Assembly: GCA_017993775.1 (NCBI GenBank)
Contig: JAGOMA010000025.1
Location: forward strand, 3,063-67,062
Direction: 5' to 3'
Source: Chloroflexota bacterium
GTDB lineage: Bacteria > Chloroflexota > Anaerolineae > Promineifilales > Promineifilaceae
DNA length: 64,000 nucleotides
A program made the position numbers and the translations under genes. Positions 26,284 through 34,541 of this stretch are shown in pieces. The notes beneath the pieces are model-generated. The model worked only from the letters and a program-made list of their open reading frames with translations, did not search any database and was not told the origin of the DNA. How positions within the stretch are numbered: position 1 is the stretch's first letter; every line of letters begins with the position of its first letter.

Positions 26284-27018
26284 ATGAATCGTTTTCTCAA
26301 AATTATTCTGCTGCTTTTGCTGGGCGTGTTTTTGTTGCTGCGCGTGGTTGATGGCACGGTTTTATATTACATCAACCAGCGGTTTGTCTTGCTGACCGGG
26401 CTGGCGGCCGGTGGGTTTGTTTTGGTGGCGGCCAGTTATATCCTGGTTTCCGGCAAGCAGGCGCACGATCACAGCCACGGCCACGATCATGGCGATATGA
26501 CCTGGGCGGGATTGTTGCTGGTGGCGCTGCCGCTGCTGCTGGGCTGGTTGGTTCCGGCACGGCCGTTAGGCGCAGCCGCCATCGGCAACCGGGAAATCAA
26601 CATTGGCCAGATGGGGGCGCTGGCCTCTGTTGCCCCGCCGCAGGCCGATAATTCGATGGGCCTGGTCGTCGGCGAGAAAAATATTCTCGACTGGCTGCAC
26701 GAATTCCAGAGCAGCAGCGACCCCGCCGATTTTGCCGGCCAGGAAGTGCATGTGGTGGGTTTTGTTTACCGCGACGGCCGTTTCTCTGCCGATTCCTTCA
26801 TGGTGGCCCGCTTTACGGTCAGCTGCTGCGTCGCCGACGCCGCGCCTATCGGGCTAATCGTGCGCTGGCCCGATGCCGCCTCGCTGCCTGCCGACCAGTG
26901 GGTAGATGTCACCGGCCATTTCGCCGTCGGTGATTTTGACGGCGCGCAGGTGCCTATTCTGGTGGTGGATAACCTGACGCTGGTCCAGCCGCCGGCGCAA
27001 CCGTATTTGTATCTGTAG
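26284..27018 (+). CDS. TIGR03943/YcgQ-like membrane protein
   Basis: A 244-residue protein with two or three N-terminal hydrophobic segments (about 5-22, 34-55, 75-95). A histidine-rich loop HDHSHGHDHGD lies between the second and third. The remainder is a globular domain with a conserved cysteine pair in FTVSCCVADAAPIGLIVRW, the hallmark of the YcgQ/DUF1980 family, and GDFDGAQVPILVVDNLT near the end. The partner is the YraQ-like permease upstream. The His cluster would suit binding of a divalent metal, which is inference. Function of the pair is not established. Confidence 0.85.
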   Translation: MNRFLKIILLLLLGVFLLLRVVDGTVLYYINQRFVLLTGLAAGGFVLVAASYILVSGKQAHDHSHGHDHGDMTWAGLLLVALPLLLGWLVPARPLGAAAIGNREINIGQMGALASVAPPQADNSMGLVVGEKNILDWLHEFQSSSDPADFAGQEVHVVGFVYRDGRFSADSFMVARFTVSCCVADAAPIGLIVRWPDAASLPADQWVDVTGHFAVGDFDGAQVPILVVDNLTLVQPPAQPYLYL

Positions 27019-27020
27019 GA

Positions 27021-27145
27021 AATCGTAAATCGTAAGTAACTGTTCAGGTTTCTCCAGCAAGACCCCAAGGGTTTTTACACCCAACTCATCCAAATTCTCA
27101 GGAGCAAACCCTTGGGGTCTGTATGGTTACAATCGTAAATCGTAA
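27021..27145. repeat. Direct repeats AATCGTAAATCGTAA flanking hairpin element e
   Basis: The 15-base word is at 27021-27035 and again at 27131-27145, on either side of the hairpin element, with the same orientation. It could be a duplicated target or one arm of a composite repeat. Confidence 0.65.
27040..27130 (+). repeat. Hairpin-ended intergenic element, copy e
   Basis: The best-preserved copy. It has CTGTTCAGGTTTCTC at the left, arms AGACCCCAAGGGTTT (27060-27074) and AAACCCTTGGGGTCT (27106-27120), a middle with CATCCAAATTCTCAGGAG, and GTATGGTTAC at the right. It is followed by the beta-propeller protein gene. Confidence 0.9.
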
Positions 27146-27173
27146 ATCGAATGTCTTTGGTTCTGGTTGTTTT

Positions 27174-28319
27174 ATGGCAATAAAAAATTCGGCCGTTATG
27201 GTTAACGATCCTACGGTTCGGCGCATCAGCCGTTTCGACCTGGCGGTTTGGGCGACGGTGGGCGGCGCGCTGCTGCTGACGGCCGTTCTGGCCTGGTGGA
27301 ACGGCCGTGCCACGCTGCCCACATTTGCCGAATCCACCGCGCCGCGCATCCTCTACATCGGCTGGGACGGTGAAAATGGCCTCAGCCAACTTTATATTGT
27401 CCAGCCAGACGGCCGTAACCCCACCCCTATCACCAACGAACCCTACGGCGTGCTCGACTACGCCATCGCCCCGGACGGCACGCAAATGATTTACAGCGCC
27501 AACAACGCCCAGGGCGGCGCAGATTTGTGGCTGATGAATGAATACGGCCGTCAGCGCCGCCAGCTTTTGGCCTGCCCGGAGGCCGCCTGCACCCAGCCTG
27601 TCTGGTCGCCAGACGGCCGTCGGGTGGTGTATGAGCGGCGCGGAATGCCCACGCCTGGCGCGCCGCCCGGCCCGCCCCGTTTGTGGTGGCTGGACAGCCA
27701 GACCGGCGAGACGTTGGCCGTGTTTCAGGATAATCAATGGTTGGGATTGGGCGCGCGGTTTTCGCCAGACGGCCGTTGGCTCAGTTACGTGGCCCCCATT
27801 GACCAGGAAATACAGGTCTACAACCTGGAAACCGGCGACAGCCTGGTTATCCCCAGCAAAACCGGCGAACCGGCCGTCTGGCATCCGGACAGCGCCAGCC
27901 TGTTGGTGAGCGAGATGCAGTTTCAGGGGGAACGGTTTACTGTACACCTCTTCCGGGCTGCTCTGGCCGACGCAGTTCTTACCGATTTGAGTGGGGAAGG
28001 GCTGGATACCCAGGATGGGCTGCCGGTCTATTCGCCGGATGGCGAATGGATTGCCTTCAGCCGCAAAAAGACGCGCGCGCCAATGGGCAAGCAGTTGTGG
28101 TTGATGCGTGCGGATGGGAGTGGGGCAACGGCCGTTACCGCCAATTCAGACATTCATTACAGCAAACCAGCCTGGTCGCCCACTGGGGCAGCCATTGTCC
28201 TGCAAGGATACTTACTCGCCGAGCAGGGCGCGGAGCCGAAATTGTGGTTGGTTGATGTGGCTTCTGGGGACTTGCAAGAAGTGGTTTCGCCGGGCATGCA
28301 GCCGGCGTGGCTGCCATAA
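27174..28319 (+). CDS. Membrane-anchored TolB/PD40-type beta-propeller protein
   Basis: A 381-residue protein with one N-terminal membrane segment (about 29-42, VGGALLLTAVLAWW) and then a six-blade-like series of PD40/WD40-like repeats. Each has a PDG..I.Y or SPDG... core: IAPDGTQMIYSANN, WSPDGRRVVYERRG, FSPDGRWLSYVAPI, YSPDGEWIAFSRKK, WSPTGAAIVLQGYL. It should sit outside the membrane as a binding platform. No enzymatic residues are evident. The longest frame begins with ATG at 27123, inside repeat element e, so 27174 is preferred; 27198 is also possible. Confidence 0.75.
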   Translation: MAIKNSAVMVNDPTVRRISRFDLAVWATVGGALLLTAVLAWWNGRATLPTFAESTAPRILYIGWDGENGLSQLYIVQPDGRNPTPITNEPYGVLDYAIAPDGTQMIYSANNAQGGADLWLMNEYGRQRRQLLACPEAACTQPVWSPDGRRVVYERRGMPTPGAPPGPPRLWWLDSQTGETLAVFQDNQWLGLGARFSPDGRWLSYVAPIDQEIQVYNLETGDSLVIPSKTGEPAVWHPDSASLLVSEMQFQGERFTVHLFRAALADAVLTDLSGEGLDTQDGLPVYSPDGEWIAFSRKKTRAPMGKQLWLMRADGSGATAVTANSDIHYSKPAWSPTGAAIVLQGYLLAEQGAEPKLWLVDVASGDLQEVVSPGMQPAWLP

Positions 28320-28326
28320 ATTTTAT

Positions 28327-28359
28327 GATGCGTGATGCGTGATGTACGCATCACGCATC
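28327..28359. terminator. Bidirectional hairpin between convergent genes
   Basis: GATGCGTGATGCG at 28327-28339 pairs perfectly with 28347-28359. It lies between the convergent beta-propeller and CBS-ACT genes and could end both transcripts; it resembles the hairpin at 11585. Confidence 0.6.
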
Positions 28360-28377
28360 CACACACCACGACGGGCC

Positions 28378-29022
28378 TTAAATCGTCCGAATATCCACAA
28401 TTTCTTGGACGAGCGGGGCAATCAATTCTTTGACTTGCGCTTCATTGAGGCCGGAAACCTTAAAGGTGACCACCCGGTTCTCGTCATCGTCGCCGTTGAA
28501 TTGGCCGAAGGAAATAAAACTGCCGCCAGCCTGCGCGACGGCGTGGGTAAGTTTTTCCAGTTCGCCCAGCACATCGGGGATCAGAGCGGTCAGGCGCACG
28601 GCCGTTTCCCGCGCCCCCATCAACTCCAGCAAAATCTTAAACAAGTCTGATTCCGTAATGACCCCAACGATGGTATCTCCCTCCATCACCGGCAGCCCGC
28701 CAACTTTGTTGTCTACCATAATCCGGGCGGCTTCTTCGATGGGCGTTTCGCCTTTCACAGTCAACACATTGCGGGTCATCACCTGCTTCACTTTGATCTT
28801 ACCAACCAGATAATTGATCTCCCAGACGCTTAATGATGTCGCGTCGGAAGGTCCGGCATTGAGCAAATCTTTGTCGGAGATGATGCCAATCAGTTTGCCC
28901 TGCTTGTCCACCACGGGCGTGCGGCGGATGTTGTGCGATTTCATCAGGTTCAGGGCATCCATGATGGGCAGGTCTGGTTCAACGGTAATAACAGGATGTG
29001 ACATTCGGTTTTTGACGAGCAT
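28378..29022 (-). CDS. CBS-domain pair with C-terminal ACT domain (AcuB-like)
   Basis: A 214-residue cytoplasmic protein. Two CBS domains cover about 1-60 (VEPDLPIMDALNLMKSHNIR; DKDLLNAG) and about 75-130 (MTRNVLTVKGETPIEEAARI; ITESDLF). They are followed by an ACT-type domain (about 137-214, ETAVRLTALIPDVLGELEKL). CBS pairs bind adenosine nucleotides and ACT domains bind small ligands, so it is a sensor or regulator. The gene order gives no clear target. AAGGAG lies seven bases before the ATG. Confidence 0.88.
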   Translation of the reverse strand: MLVKNRMSHPVITVEPDLPIMDALNLMKSHNIRRTPVVDKQGKLIGIISDKDLLNAGPSDATSLSVWEINYLVGKIKVKQVMTRNVLTVKGETPIEEAARIMVDNKVGGLPVMEGDTIVGVITESDLFKILLELMGARETAVRLTALIPDVLGELEKLTHAVAQAGGSFISFGQFNGDDDENRVVTFKVSGLNEAQVKELIAPLVQEIVDIRTI

Positions 29023-29132
29023 GGGAAACTCCTTCTCTTATAAAATGCTTGTGGTTCAGATGGGCACATTATAATGCAAGCCGGAAGAATCGAACATGAG
29101 TAGACAACACCGGAAATAAGAACTTGTCCGCA

Positions 29133-29186
29133 GATGGCGCAGATTTTGCAGATAAAAAGGCTAAAAATCTGCGTTATCTGCGCAAT
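29133..29186. repeat. Imperfect CGCAGAT-type hairpin
   Basis: The words CGCAGAT, GCAGATTTTGCAGAT and AATCTGCGTTATCTGCGC form a long imperfect hairpin upstream of the ECF sigma gene. Related CAGAT-rich text occurs near 34350-34415 and 34485. This style of repeat is widespread in bacteria and its function is unknown. Confidence 0.45.
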
Positions 29187-29311
29187 CGGTGAATAGAATT
29201 TTTGACATAACATTAGTTCCGATACTCTCTAATGAATGAGGAGTCTGAATCCTTTTTACATCTTATCCGTTATCCATCTTAGAGTATGCTCATGGTTAAA
29301 GAGGACGTCTT

Positions 29312-29851
29312 GTGAACGAACCGAGTGACAACGAGTTAGTCCGGCGCGCGCAAAAGGGCAGCCCGGACGCCGTCGGGGAATTATATGATCGTTACCAGGC
29401 TCAACTATTTCGCTTTGTGTGGGCGCGTGTAGGCGACCGCCAGCTAGCCGAAGATATTACCGGCGAAATTTTTACGCGGATGGTGGTGCATCTGCCCAAG
29501 TATCAGCCAACGGCCGTTCCCTTTTCTGCCTGGTTGTATCAGATTGGCCGTAATTTAATTACCGACACCTATCGCCGCGATAACGGCCGTTACCCGGAAC
29601 CTTTGGAAAACGCGCTGTCGGTTGGCGATGGACAGGCAGGACCAGACCTTATGGTGGATCAACAATTAACCCTGGAAAAAATTCATACCGCATTGGCCGA
29701 TATCGACCCTCAGCAACGAGAGGTTGTGACCCTGCGATTTCTGACCGGCTTATCCCTTCGTGAAACGGCCGAGACGCTAGATTGCTCCCTTTCGGCGATT
29801 AAATCATTGCAACACCGCGGCCTGATGGCTTTGCGCGCGGCACTGAAATAG
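29312..29851 (+). CDS. ECF-type RNA polymerase sigma factor
   Basis: A 179-residue sigma factor with region 2 (about 18-85; GELYDRYQAQLFRFVWARVG; IGRNLITDTYRRD) and region 4 (about 115-175; LADIDPQQREVVTLRFLTGL; LSLRETAETLDCSLSAIKSL). It lacks region 3, as usual for this class. The start is GTG at 29312 with a GAGGA site eight bases upstream. The next gene begins eight bases after its stop and carries a membrane segment, so the pair probably forms a sigma/anti-sigma-like module controlling envelope functions. Confidence 0.92.
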   Translation: MNEPSDNELVRRAQKGSPDAVGELYDRYQAQLFRFVWARVGDRQLAEDITGEIFTRMVVHLPKYQPTAVPFSAWLYQIGRNLITDTYRRDNGRYPEPLENALSVGDGQAGPDLMVDQQLTLEKIHTALADIDPQQREVVTLRFLTGLSLRETAETLDCSLSAIKSLQHRGLMALRAALK

Positions 29852-29859
29852 GTAATACG

Positions 29860-32247
29860 ATGACACAACTAGAAGATATTTTTCAGCAAAGATTAGAAAA
29901 ACTGGAAGCGGGCGAACCCCTGGAAGCCTGCCAACGCGGCCTGCCCTTAACAGAGGCCGCACTGTTAGAATTGGCGGTTGGATTGCGGGAGATAGAAGCG
30001 CCAGTGCGCGCCCCGGCAGAATTGGCGGCGCAGCGCGCCCAACTTTTGGCCCTGGCTGAGAAAAACGTGGCGGTTTCGCCCTCATCCTGGTGGGCTGGGG
30101 TCATAGCCTGGTTAACGGCTCGTCCGGCAGCGGCTGGCGCGTTGGCGCTGGCGGCGATTGTGGTGGTTGTATTGGGCATTGGCCTTTGGCCACGGCCGTC
30201 TGCCCCCACAACCGATATAGCCCAGGTCGATTCGATGGATACGGCCGTGTCGCCATCCGCCGCCGGGCCTTCCAAGTCCTCTGTGGCCCCACAGTCTGCT
30301 GTGGCCCCACAGTCTGCTGTGGCCCCACAGTTCGGGAGCGGCATTTTCTTGCCAATGGTCTCCCTGACGCTGGTTACCACCCCCGGTGAAGCGGCGCTGC
30401 AAGAAGTGCGCGGTCTGGTGGAAGTGCAAAATCAAGATGGAACGTGGACGGCCGTAGACCATAGCGCTGTCCTCCAGGCCGGGCAAAGCCTGCGCACCGG
30501 CCCGCTTTCCAGCGCCTACCTGCTCTTTTACGATGGCAGCCAGGCCGCCATTGGCCCCGCAAGCGAACTGGCCATCACCGAACTGAACGCGCTCCTGCCC
30601 GCCGATGGCTTCCGGACCATCGTCCTGGCCCAGCGGCAGGGCGAAAGCCGTCATCAGGTGCAGTTTCGCGGGGACAACGGCTCCCGCTACGAAGTGCAAA
30701 CTCCCGGCGGTTCCGGTATCGCTCGCGGGACAAAGTTTACCGTCTCCGTGCCCGCCGCCGCCCCGGCGCGCTTCACCGTCACCGAAGGGCGTGTAGAGGT
30801 CAGCCAAGCCAATCGCACCGTCTCCGTTTCCGCCGGACAAACCACCAATCTGCCCCCAAACGAACCGCCTACAGCCCCAACCTTTCTCATCACCGGGCAG
30901 GGCGAAGTTACGGCCGTTACCCCCGAAGCCTGGACCATTGCCGGGCAGGTTTTTGCTATTTTCTCCGGCACAATCGTGAGCGGGAACCCTCGGATTGGCG
31001 ACGTTGTGTACGTGGAAGGCCATCTGGCCGAAGATGGCGCGCGTATAGCCGACCACATCACCTTGGTTTATACGCCGCTGCTTAACCAGTTTGTGCTCAC
31101 CGGCGCGGTAGACGTCATGGGCGAAGACAGTTGGCAGGTGGCCGGACAGGCCATCACGGTGGATGAGAACACGGAAATTGAAGACGGCCTGCAGGTGGGC
31201 GATCAGGTGCGTGTGAGCGGCCTCATTCAAGCGGATGGCGCGTTATGGGCCGCAGCTATCGTACGCCTGGAGGATAGGGAAACGCGCCCCTTTGACTTTA
31301 CCGGCGTGGCGCAGGCCATTGGGCCGGAGATATGGACGGTTTCTGGCGTGGCTCTCACTGTCGATGCCGACACCGCAATGGATGAAGGCATCGTTGTGGG
31401 CGATATTGTGCGCGTTCAGGGGCATATTTCGGCCGGCAATGTCTGGCTGGCGGAGCGCATCACTCTGGCTGCGCCGGAGCAAGCGACGTTCAGCCTGACC
31501 GGGATGGTGGAGAGCATCGATCCGTGGCGTGTGGCCGGGATTTATTTTGCGGTCACGCCGGGCACGCTGATTGCGCCGGACATCGAGATGGAAGACCTGG
31601 TGCGGGTAGACGGCCGTATCCTCTCCGACGGAACCTGGGTTGCCGACAGCATCCAAAAGCTGGACGACGACAGTTGGTTGGAAATGATCTTTGTCGGCAC
31701 AGTTGATGGCATCGATCCCTGGATCGTCAGCGGCCTGCCCCTGGTCATCAACGAGCAAACGCTCATCGAAGACCGCATTGAAGCAGGCGACCTGGTGCGC
31801 GTCACGGCGCGCATCCGGCCAGATGGAACCTGGCTGGCCGTGCGCATTGACCTGTTGCAAACCGAAATTGGGGATTCTTGCGTAACGGTAACGGCCGTGA
31901 TCACCCAAATCATCAACGACCAGATCACCCTCAGCGATGGCGCCGTCATAACCCTGAGCGACGCCCTCAACGTGACCGGCGATTTGCAAGTCGGCAGCGT
32001 TGTCGCCATCATCGCTTGCGTCAACGAAGACGACACCATTTCCATCACGGAAATCATCGTCATTTACAATCCAATACCGCCCACTCCCACACCCGTTCCC
32101 GGCGCTACGCCCCCGCCGCCATCCGGCGATGGCAACGTAACCATTTGCCACAAACCAGGCACGCCGGCTCAACAAACAAAAACCGTGCCCCAATCGGCCC
32201 TTAGCGGCCATCTGGGACACGGCGACACCCTCGGCCCCTGCCCATGA
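29860..32247 (+). CDS. Large FecR-domain protein with six DUF5666-like repeats
   Basis: A 795-residue protein. The N-terminal 90 residues are cytoplasmic (possibly sigma-contacting), then one membrane helix (about 92-112, AGALALAAIVVVVLGIGLWP). A linker contains QSAVAPQSAVAPQ. A FecR domain follows (about 175-330, VQTPGGSGIARGTKFTVSV and TEGRVEVSQANRTVSVSAGQ). Six repeats of about 60 residues come next, each with a W.V.G....V...T.I....GD.VRV.G core, matching DUF5666. The tail (ICHKPGTPAQQTKT, then LGHGDTLGPC) is a short conserved surface-protein ending with paired cysteines. It probably relays envelope signals to the upstream sigma factor. A structural surface role is also possible. Confidence 0.82.
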   Translation: MTQLEDIFQQRLEKLEAGEPLEACQRGLPLTEAALLELAVGLREIEAPVRAPAELAAQRAQLLALAEKNVAVSPSSWWAGVIAWLTARPAAAGALALAAIVVVVLGIGLWPRPSAPTTDIAQVDSMDTAVSPSAAGPSKSSVAPQSAVAPQSAVAPQFGSGIFLPMVSLTLVTTPGEAALQEVRGLVEVQNQDGTWTAVDHSAVLQAGQSLRTGPLSSAYLLFYDGSQAAIGPASELAITELNALLPADGFRTIVLAQRQGESRHQVQFRGDNGSRYEVQTPGGSGIARGTKFTVSVPAAAPARFTVTEGRVEVSQANRTVSVSAGQTTNLPPNEPPTAPTFLITGQGEVTAVTPEAWTIAGQVFAIFSGTIVSGNPRIGDVVYVEGHLAEDGARIADHITLVYTPLLNQFVLTGAVDVMGEDSWQVAGQAITVDENTEIEDGLQVGDQVRVSGLIQADGALWAAAIVRLEDRETRPFDFTGVAQAIGPEIWTVSGVALTVDADTAMDEGIVVGDIVRVQGHISAGNVWLAERITLAAPEQATFSLTGMVESIDPWRVAGIYFAVTPGTLIAPDIEMEDLVRVDGRILSDGTWVADSIQKLDDDSWLEMIFVGTVDGIDPWIVSGLPLVINEQTLIEDRIEAGDLVRVTARIRPDGTWLAVRIDLLQTEIGDSCVTVTAVITQIINDQITLSDGAVITLSDALNVTGDLQVGSVVAIIACVNEDDTISITEIIVIYNPIPPTPTPVPGATPPPPSGDGNVTICHKPGTPAQQTKTVPQSALSGHLGHGDTLGPCP
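30281..30330. repeat. 18-bp in-frame tandem repeat inside the FecR-domain gene
   Basis: The palindromic word CTGTGGCCCCACAG occurs at 30281, 30299 and 30317, with an 18-base period. It encodes the repeated peptide SAVAPQ in the linker after the membrane helix. Because the period is six codons the number of copies can change without breaking the frame. Confidence 0.9.
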
Positions 32248-32265
32248 TAGAGGCTGGGGTGTAAG

Positions 32266-32305
32266 AATCAGGGATTGGGGTTAATCTTTTCCCCAATCCC
32301 TGATT
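32266..32305. terminator. Bidirectional terminator hairpin
   Basis: AATCAGGGATTGGGG (32266-32280) and CCCCAATCCCTGATT (32291-32305) form a 15-bp perfect stem with a 10-base loop. It lies between the convergent FecR-domain and prpE genes. Confidence 0.75.
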
Positions 32306-32313
32306 TCCGCTCT

Positions 32314-34227
32314 CTAATCTCCACTTCCCTTTGGCCCATACCCAAGCTCGGCCAACGAATCGGTGATTTCGTCCAAAATCGCCGGATCGTCGATGGTGGC
32401 GGGCATTCGCCATTCCTGATTATCGGCGATTTGTTTCATGGTGCCGCGCAGCACCTTGCCGGAGCGCGTTTTTGGCAGCCGTTCGACCACCGTGGCCGTC
32501 TTAAACGAGGCCACCGGCCCGATTTCCTCGCGCACCAGACGCACCACTTCCTTCACGATCTCCTCGTGATCGCGCTGAACGCCAGCCTTTAAAACGATTA
32601 ACCCCAGCGGCACGGCCCCTTTCAACTCATCGTGTACGCCAATGACCGCGCATTCGGCCACGTCAGGGTGGCCGGCAATCACGCCTTCGATGCCGCCGGT
32701 AGACAGGCGGTGTCCGGCGACGTTGATAATGTCGTCGGTACGGCTCATGATGAACACGTAGCCGTCCTCATCTTTGTAACCGGCATCGGCTGTGAGATAG
32801 TAGCCCTTGTAGCTGGCCAAATACGATTGGTGGAAGCCGTAATCGTTGTGCCAAAGGGTGGGCAGCGTGCCTGGCGGCAGCGGCAGCTTCACCACAATAT
32901 CGCCGATTTCATCCGGGGCGGCTTCGTCTTCATAATCGTTTAACACGCGCACATCGTAGCCGGGGACCGGTTTGCTGGCCGAACCGGCTTTTACCGGCAA
33001 GCGTTCGATGCCCAAAGGATTGGCCACCATCGGCCAACCGGTTTCCGTTTGCCACCAGTGGTCCACAACCGGCACGCCCAGCATGTTTTCCGCCCAATGC
33101 AGCGTATCGGGATCGCAGCGTTCGCCGGCCAGAAACAACGCCTGCAAGCTGCTGAGATCATATTTTGCTTTGTAGACGCCGTTGGGGTCTTCGCGTTTGA
33201 TGGCCCGGAAGGCGGTGGGCGCAGTAAACAGGACGTTGACGCCGTATTGATTGATCACCCGCCAGAACGCGCCCGGATCTGGTGTGCCGACCGGTTTGCC
33301 TTCGTACAAAATGGTGGTGCAGCCGTGAAACAGCGGCGCGTAGACAATGTAGGAATGGCCCACAACCCAGCCTACGTCGGAAGCGGCCCAGTACACGTCG
33401 CCGGGGTTTACGCCGTAGATGTTTTTCATGGACCATTTCAGGGCCACCAGGTGGCCGCCGTTGTCGCGCACGACGCCTTTGGGCACGCCGGTTGTGCCGG
33501 AGGTGTAGAGGATGTAGAGGGGGTCGGTGGCGGCGACTGGAACACAGCCGACGGGTTCAGCCTGGGCTAACTGCTCTTGCCAGTCGAGATCGCGCCCGGC
33601 AACCATGCTGGCGGCGAGCTGCGGCCGTTGCAAAATCAGGCATGTTTCTGGTTTATACTCGGCCAGATCGATGGCTTTGTCTAGTAGGGGTTTGTAGGGG
33701 ACGATGCGGTTGGGTTCGATGCCACAGGAGGCGGAGAGCATGACTTTGGGTTTGGCATCGTTGATGCGGGTGGCCAATTCGTTGGCGGCAAACCCGCCAA
33801 ATACAACCGAATGGATAGCGCCGATGCGGGCGCAGGCCAGCATAGCCATCACTGCTTCGGGAACCATGGGCATGTAGATGATGACGCGGTCGCCTTTTTC
33901 GACGCCGAGGTTCATGAGGACGCCGCCAAGTTGGGCGACCTGGTCACGAAGCTGGCTGTAGGTGAAGGTCTGGCTAGAATTGGTGACGGGGCTGTCGTAG
34001 ATGAGGGCGGGTTGGTCGGCACGGCCGTTAGCCACATGCACATCCAGGGCGTTATAGCAGCTGTTTACCTCGGCTCCCGCAAACCACCGGTACAGTGGGG
34101 CGCGAGAATCATCTAAAACCTGCTCCCACTTCTTTTCCCAATGCACATCCTCAGCCGCTTCTGCCCAAAAAGCGTGCGGATCGGCCTGCCATTTCCCATA
34201 AACTGCGTCATACGTTTGTTCGGTCAT
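32314..34227 (-). CDS. prpE: Propionate--CoA ligase-type acyl-CoA synthetase
   Basis: A 637-residue adenylate-forming enzyme of the acetyl/propionyl-CoA synthetase class. The phosphate-binding motif is YILYTSGTTGVPKGVVRD. The acyl pocket stretch FTAPTAFRAIKREDPNG and ASDVGWVVGHSYIVYAPL are closer to PrpE/ACSS3 than to Acs. The C-terminal catalytic lysine lies in LPKTRSGKVLRGTM. It activates propionate or acetate to the CoA thioester using ATP. ATG at 34227 is preferred over 34245 because an AAGGAA site lies about seven bases before it. The distinction between propionate and acetate is by motif similarity and is not proven. Confidence 0.9.
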   Translation of the reverse strand: MTEQTYDAVYGKWQADPHAFWAEAAEDVHWEKKWEQVLDDSRAPLYRWFAGAEVNSCYNALDVHVANGRADQPALIYDSPVTNSSQTFTYSQLRDQVAQLGGVLMNLGVEKGDRVIIYMPMVPEAVMAMLACARIGAIHSVVFGGFAANELATRINDAKPKVMLSASCGIEPNRIVPYKPLLDKAIDLAEYKPETCLILQRPQLAASMVAGRDLDWQEQLAQAEPVGCVPVAATDPLYILYTSGTTGVPKGVVRDNGGHLVALKWSMKNIYGVNPGDVYWAASDVGWVVGHSYIVYAPLFHGCTTILYEGKPVGTPDPGAFWRVINQYGVNVLFTAPTAFRAIKREDPNGVYKAKYDLSSLQALFLAGERCDPDTLHWAENMLGVPVVDHWWQTETGWPMVANPLGIERLPVKAGSASKPVPGYDVRVLNDYEDEAAPDEIGDIVVKLPLPPGTLPTLWHNDYGFHQSYLASYKGYYLTADAGYKDEDGYVFIMSRTDDIINVAGHRLSTGGIEGVIAGHPDVAECAVIGVHDELKGAVPLGLIVLKAGVQRDHEEIVKEVVRLVREEIGPVASFKTATVVERLPKTRSGKVLRGTMKQIADNQEWRMPATIDDPAILDEITDSLAELGYGPKGSGD

Positions 34228-34257
34228 CTCTATTTCCTTTGGCATCGTCCAGATTTA

Positions 34258-34317
34258 AGACCCTGCGGGTTTGCTCGTGAGAAGTTAGGTTATTTGAGCC
34301 TGAAGCCCTTGGGGTCT
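34258..34317. repeat. Diverged hairpin-ended element, copy f
   Basis: Arms AGACCCTGCGGGTTT (34258-34272) and AGCCCTTGGGGTCT (34304-34317) match the arms of the main family, with a different middle. It lies immediately upstream of prpE. The remaining intergenic DNA to 34541 has CAGAT-type repeat text but no gene. Confidence 0.6.
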
Positions 34318-34541
34318 TCGTCTACCCAACTAATAAACATGACAATGATCCACAGATGGCCCAAATTCCGCAAATTAAAAACACGGGAATTTAGGCCGTC
34401 GGTGAAAAAAGTTTTTTGCGCGCTTCAGGTTGTTCCTGGGCGCGCTCTTGTACGCGGCGCGTCGAGGGTTACTTTACAAAATTGGCCGCAGATAAACGGG
34501 GTTGTATCCGCGAAAATCTGCCACCTATTCCCCAACTTGCG

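Noticed and set aside
27123-27173. Upstream ATG for the beta-propeller gene
   Set aside because: It lies at the end of a repeat element and adds a non-conserved leader before the membrane helix.
30112-32220. Two long minus-strand frames opposite the FecR-domain gene
   Set aside because: The forward gene has clear domains and repeats. The antisense frames have no domain pattern or ribosome-binding site.
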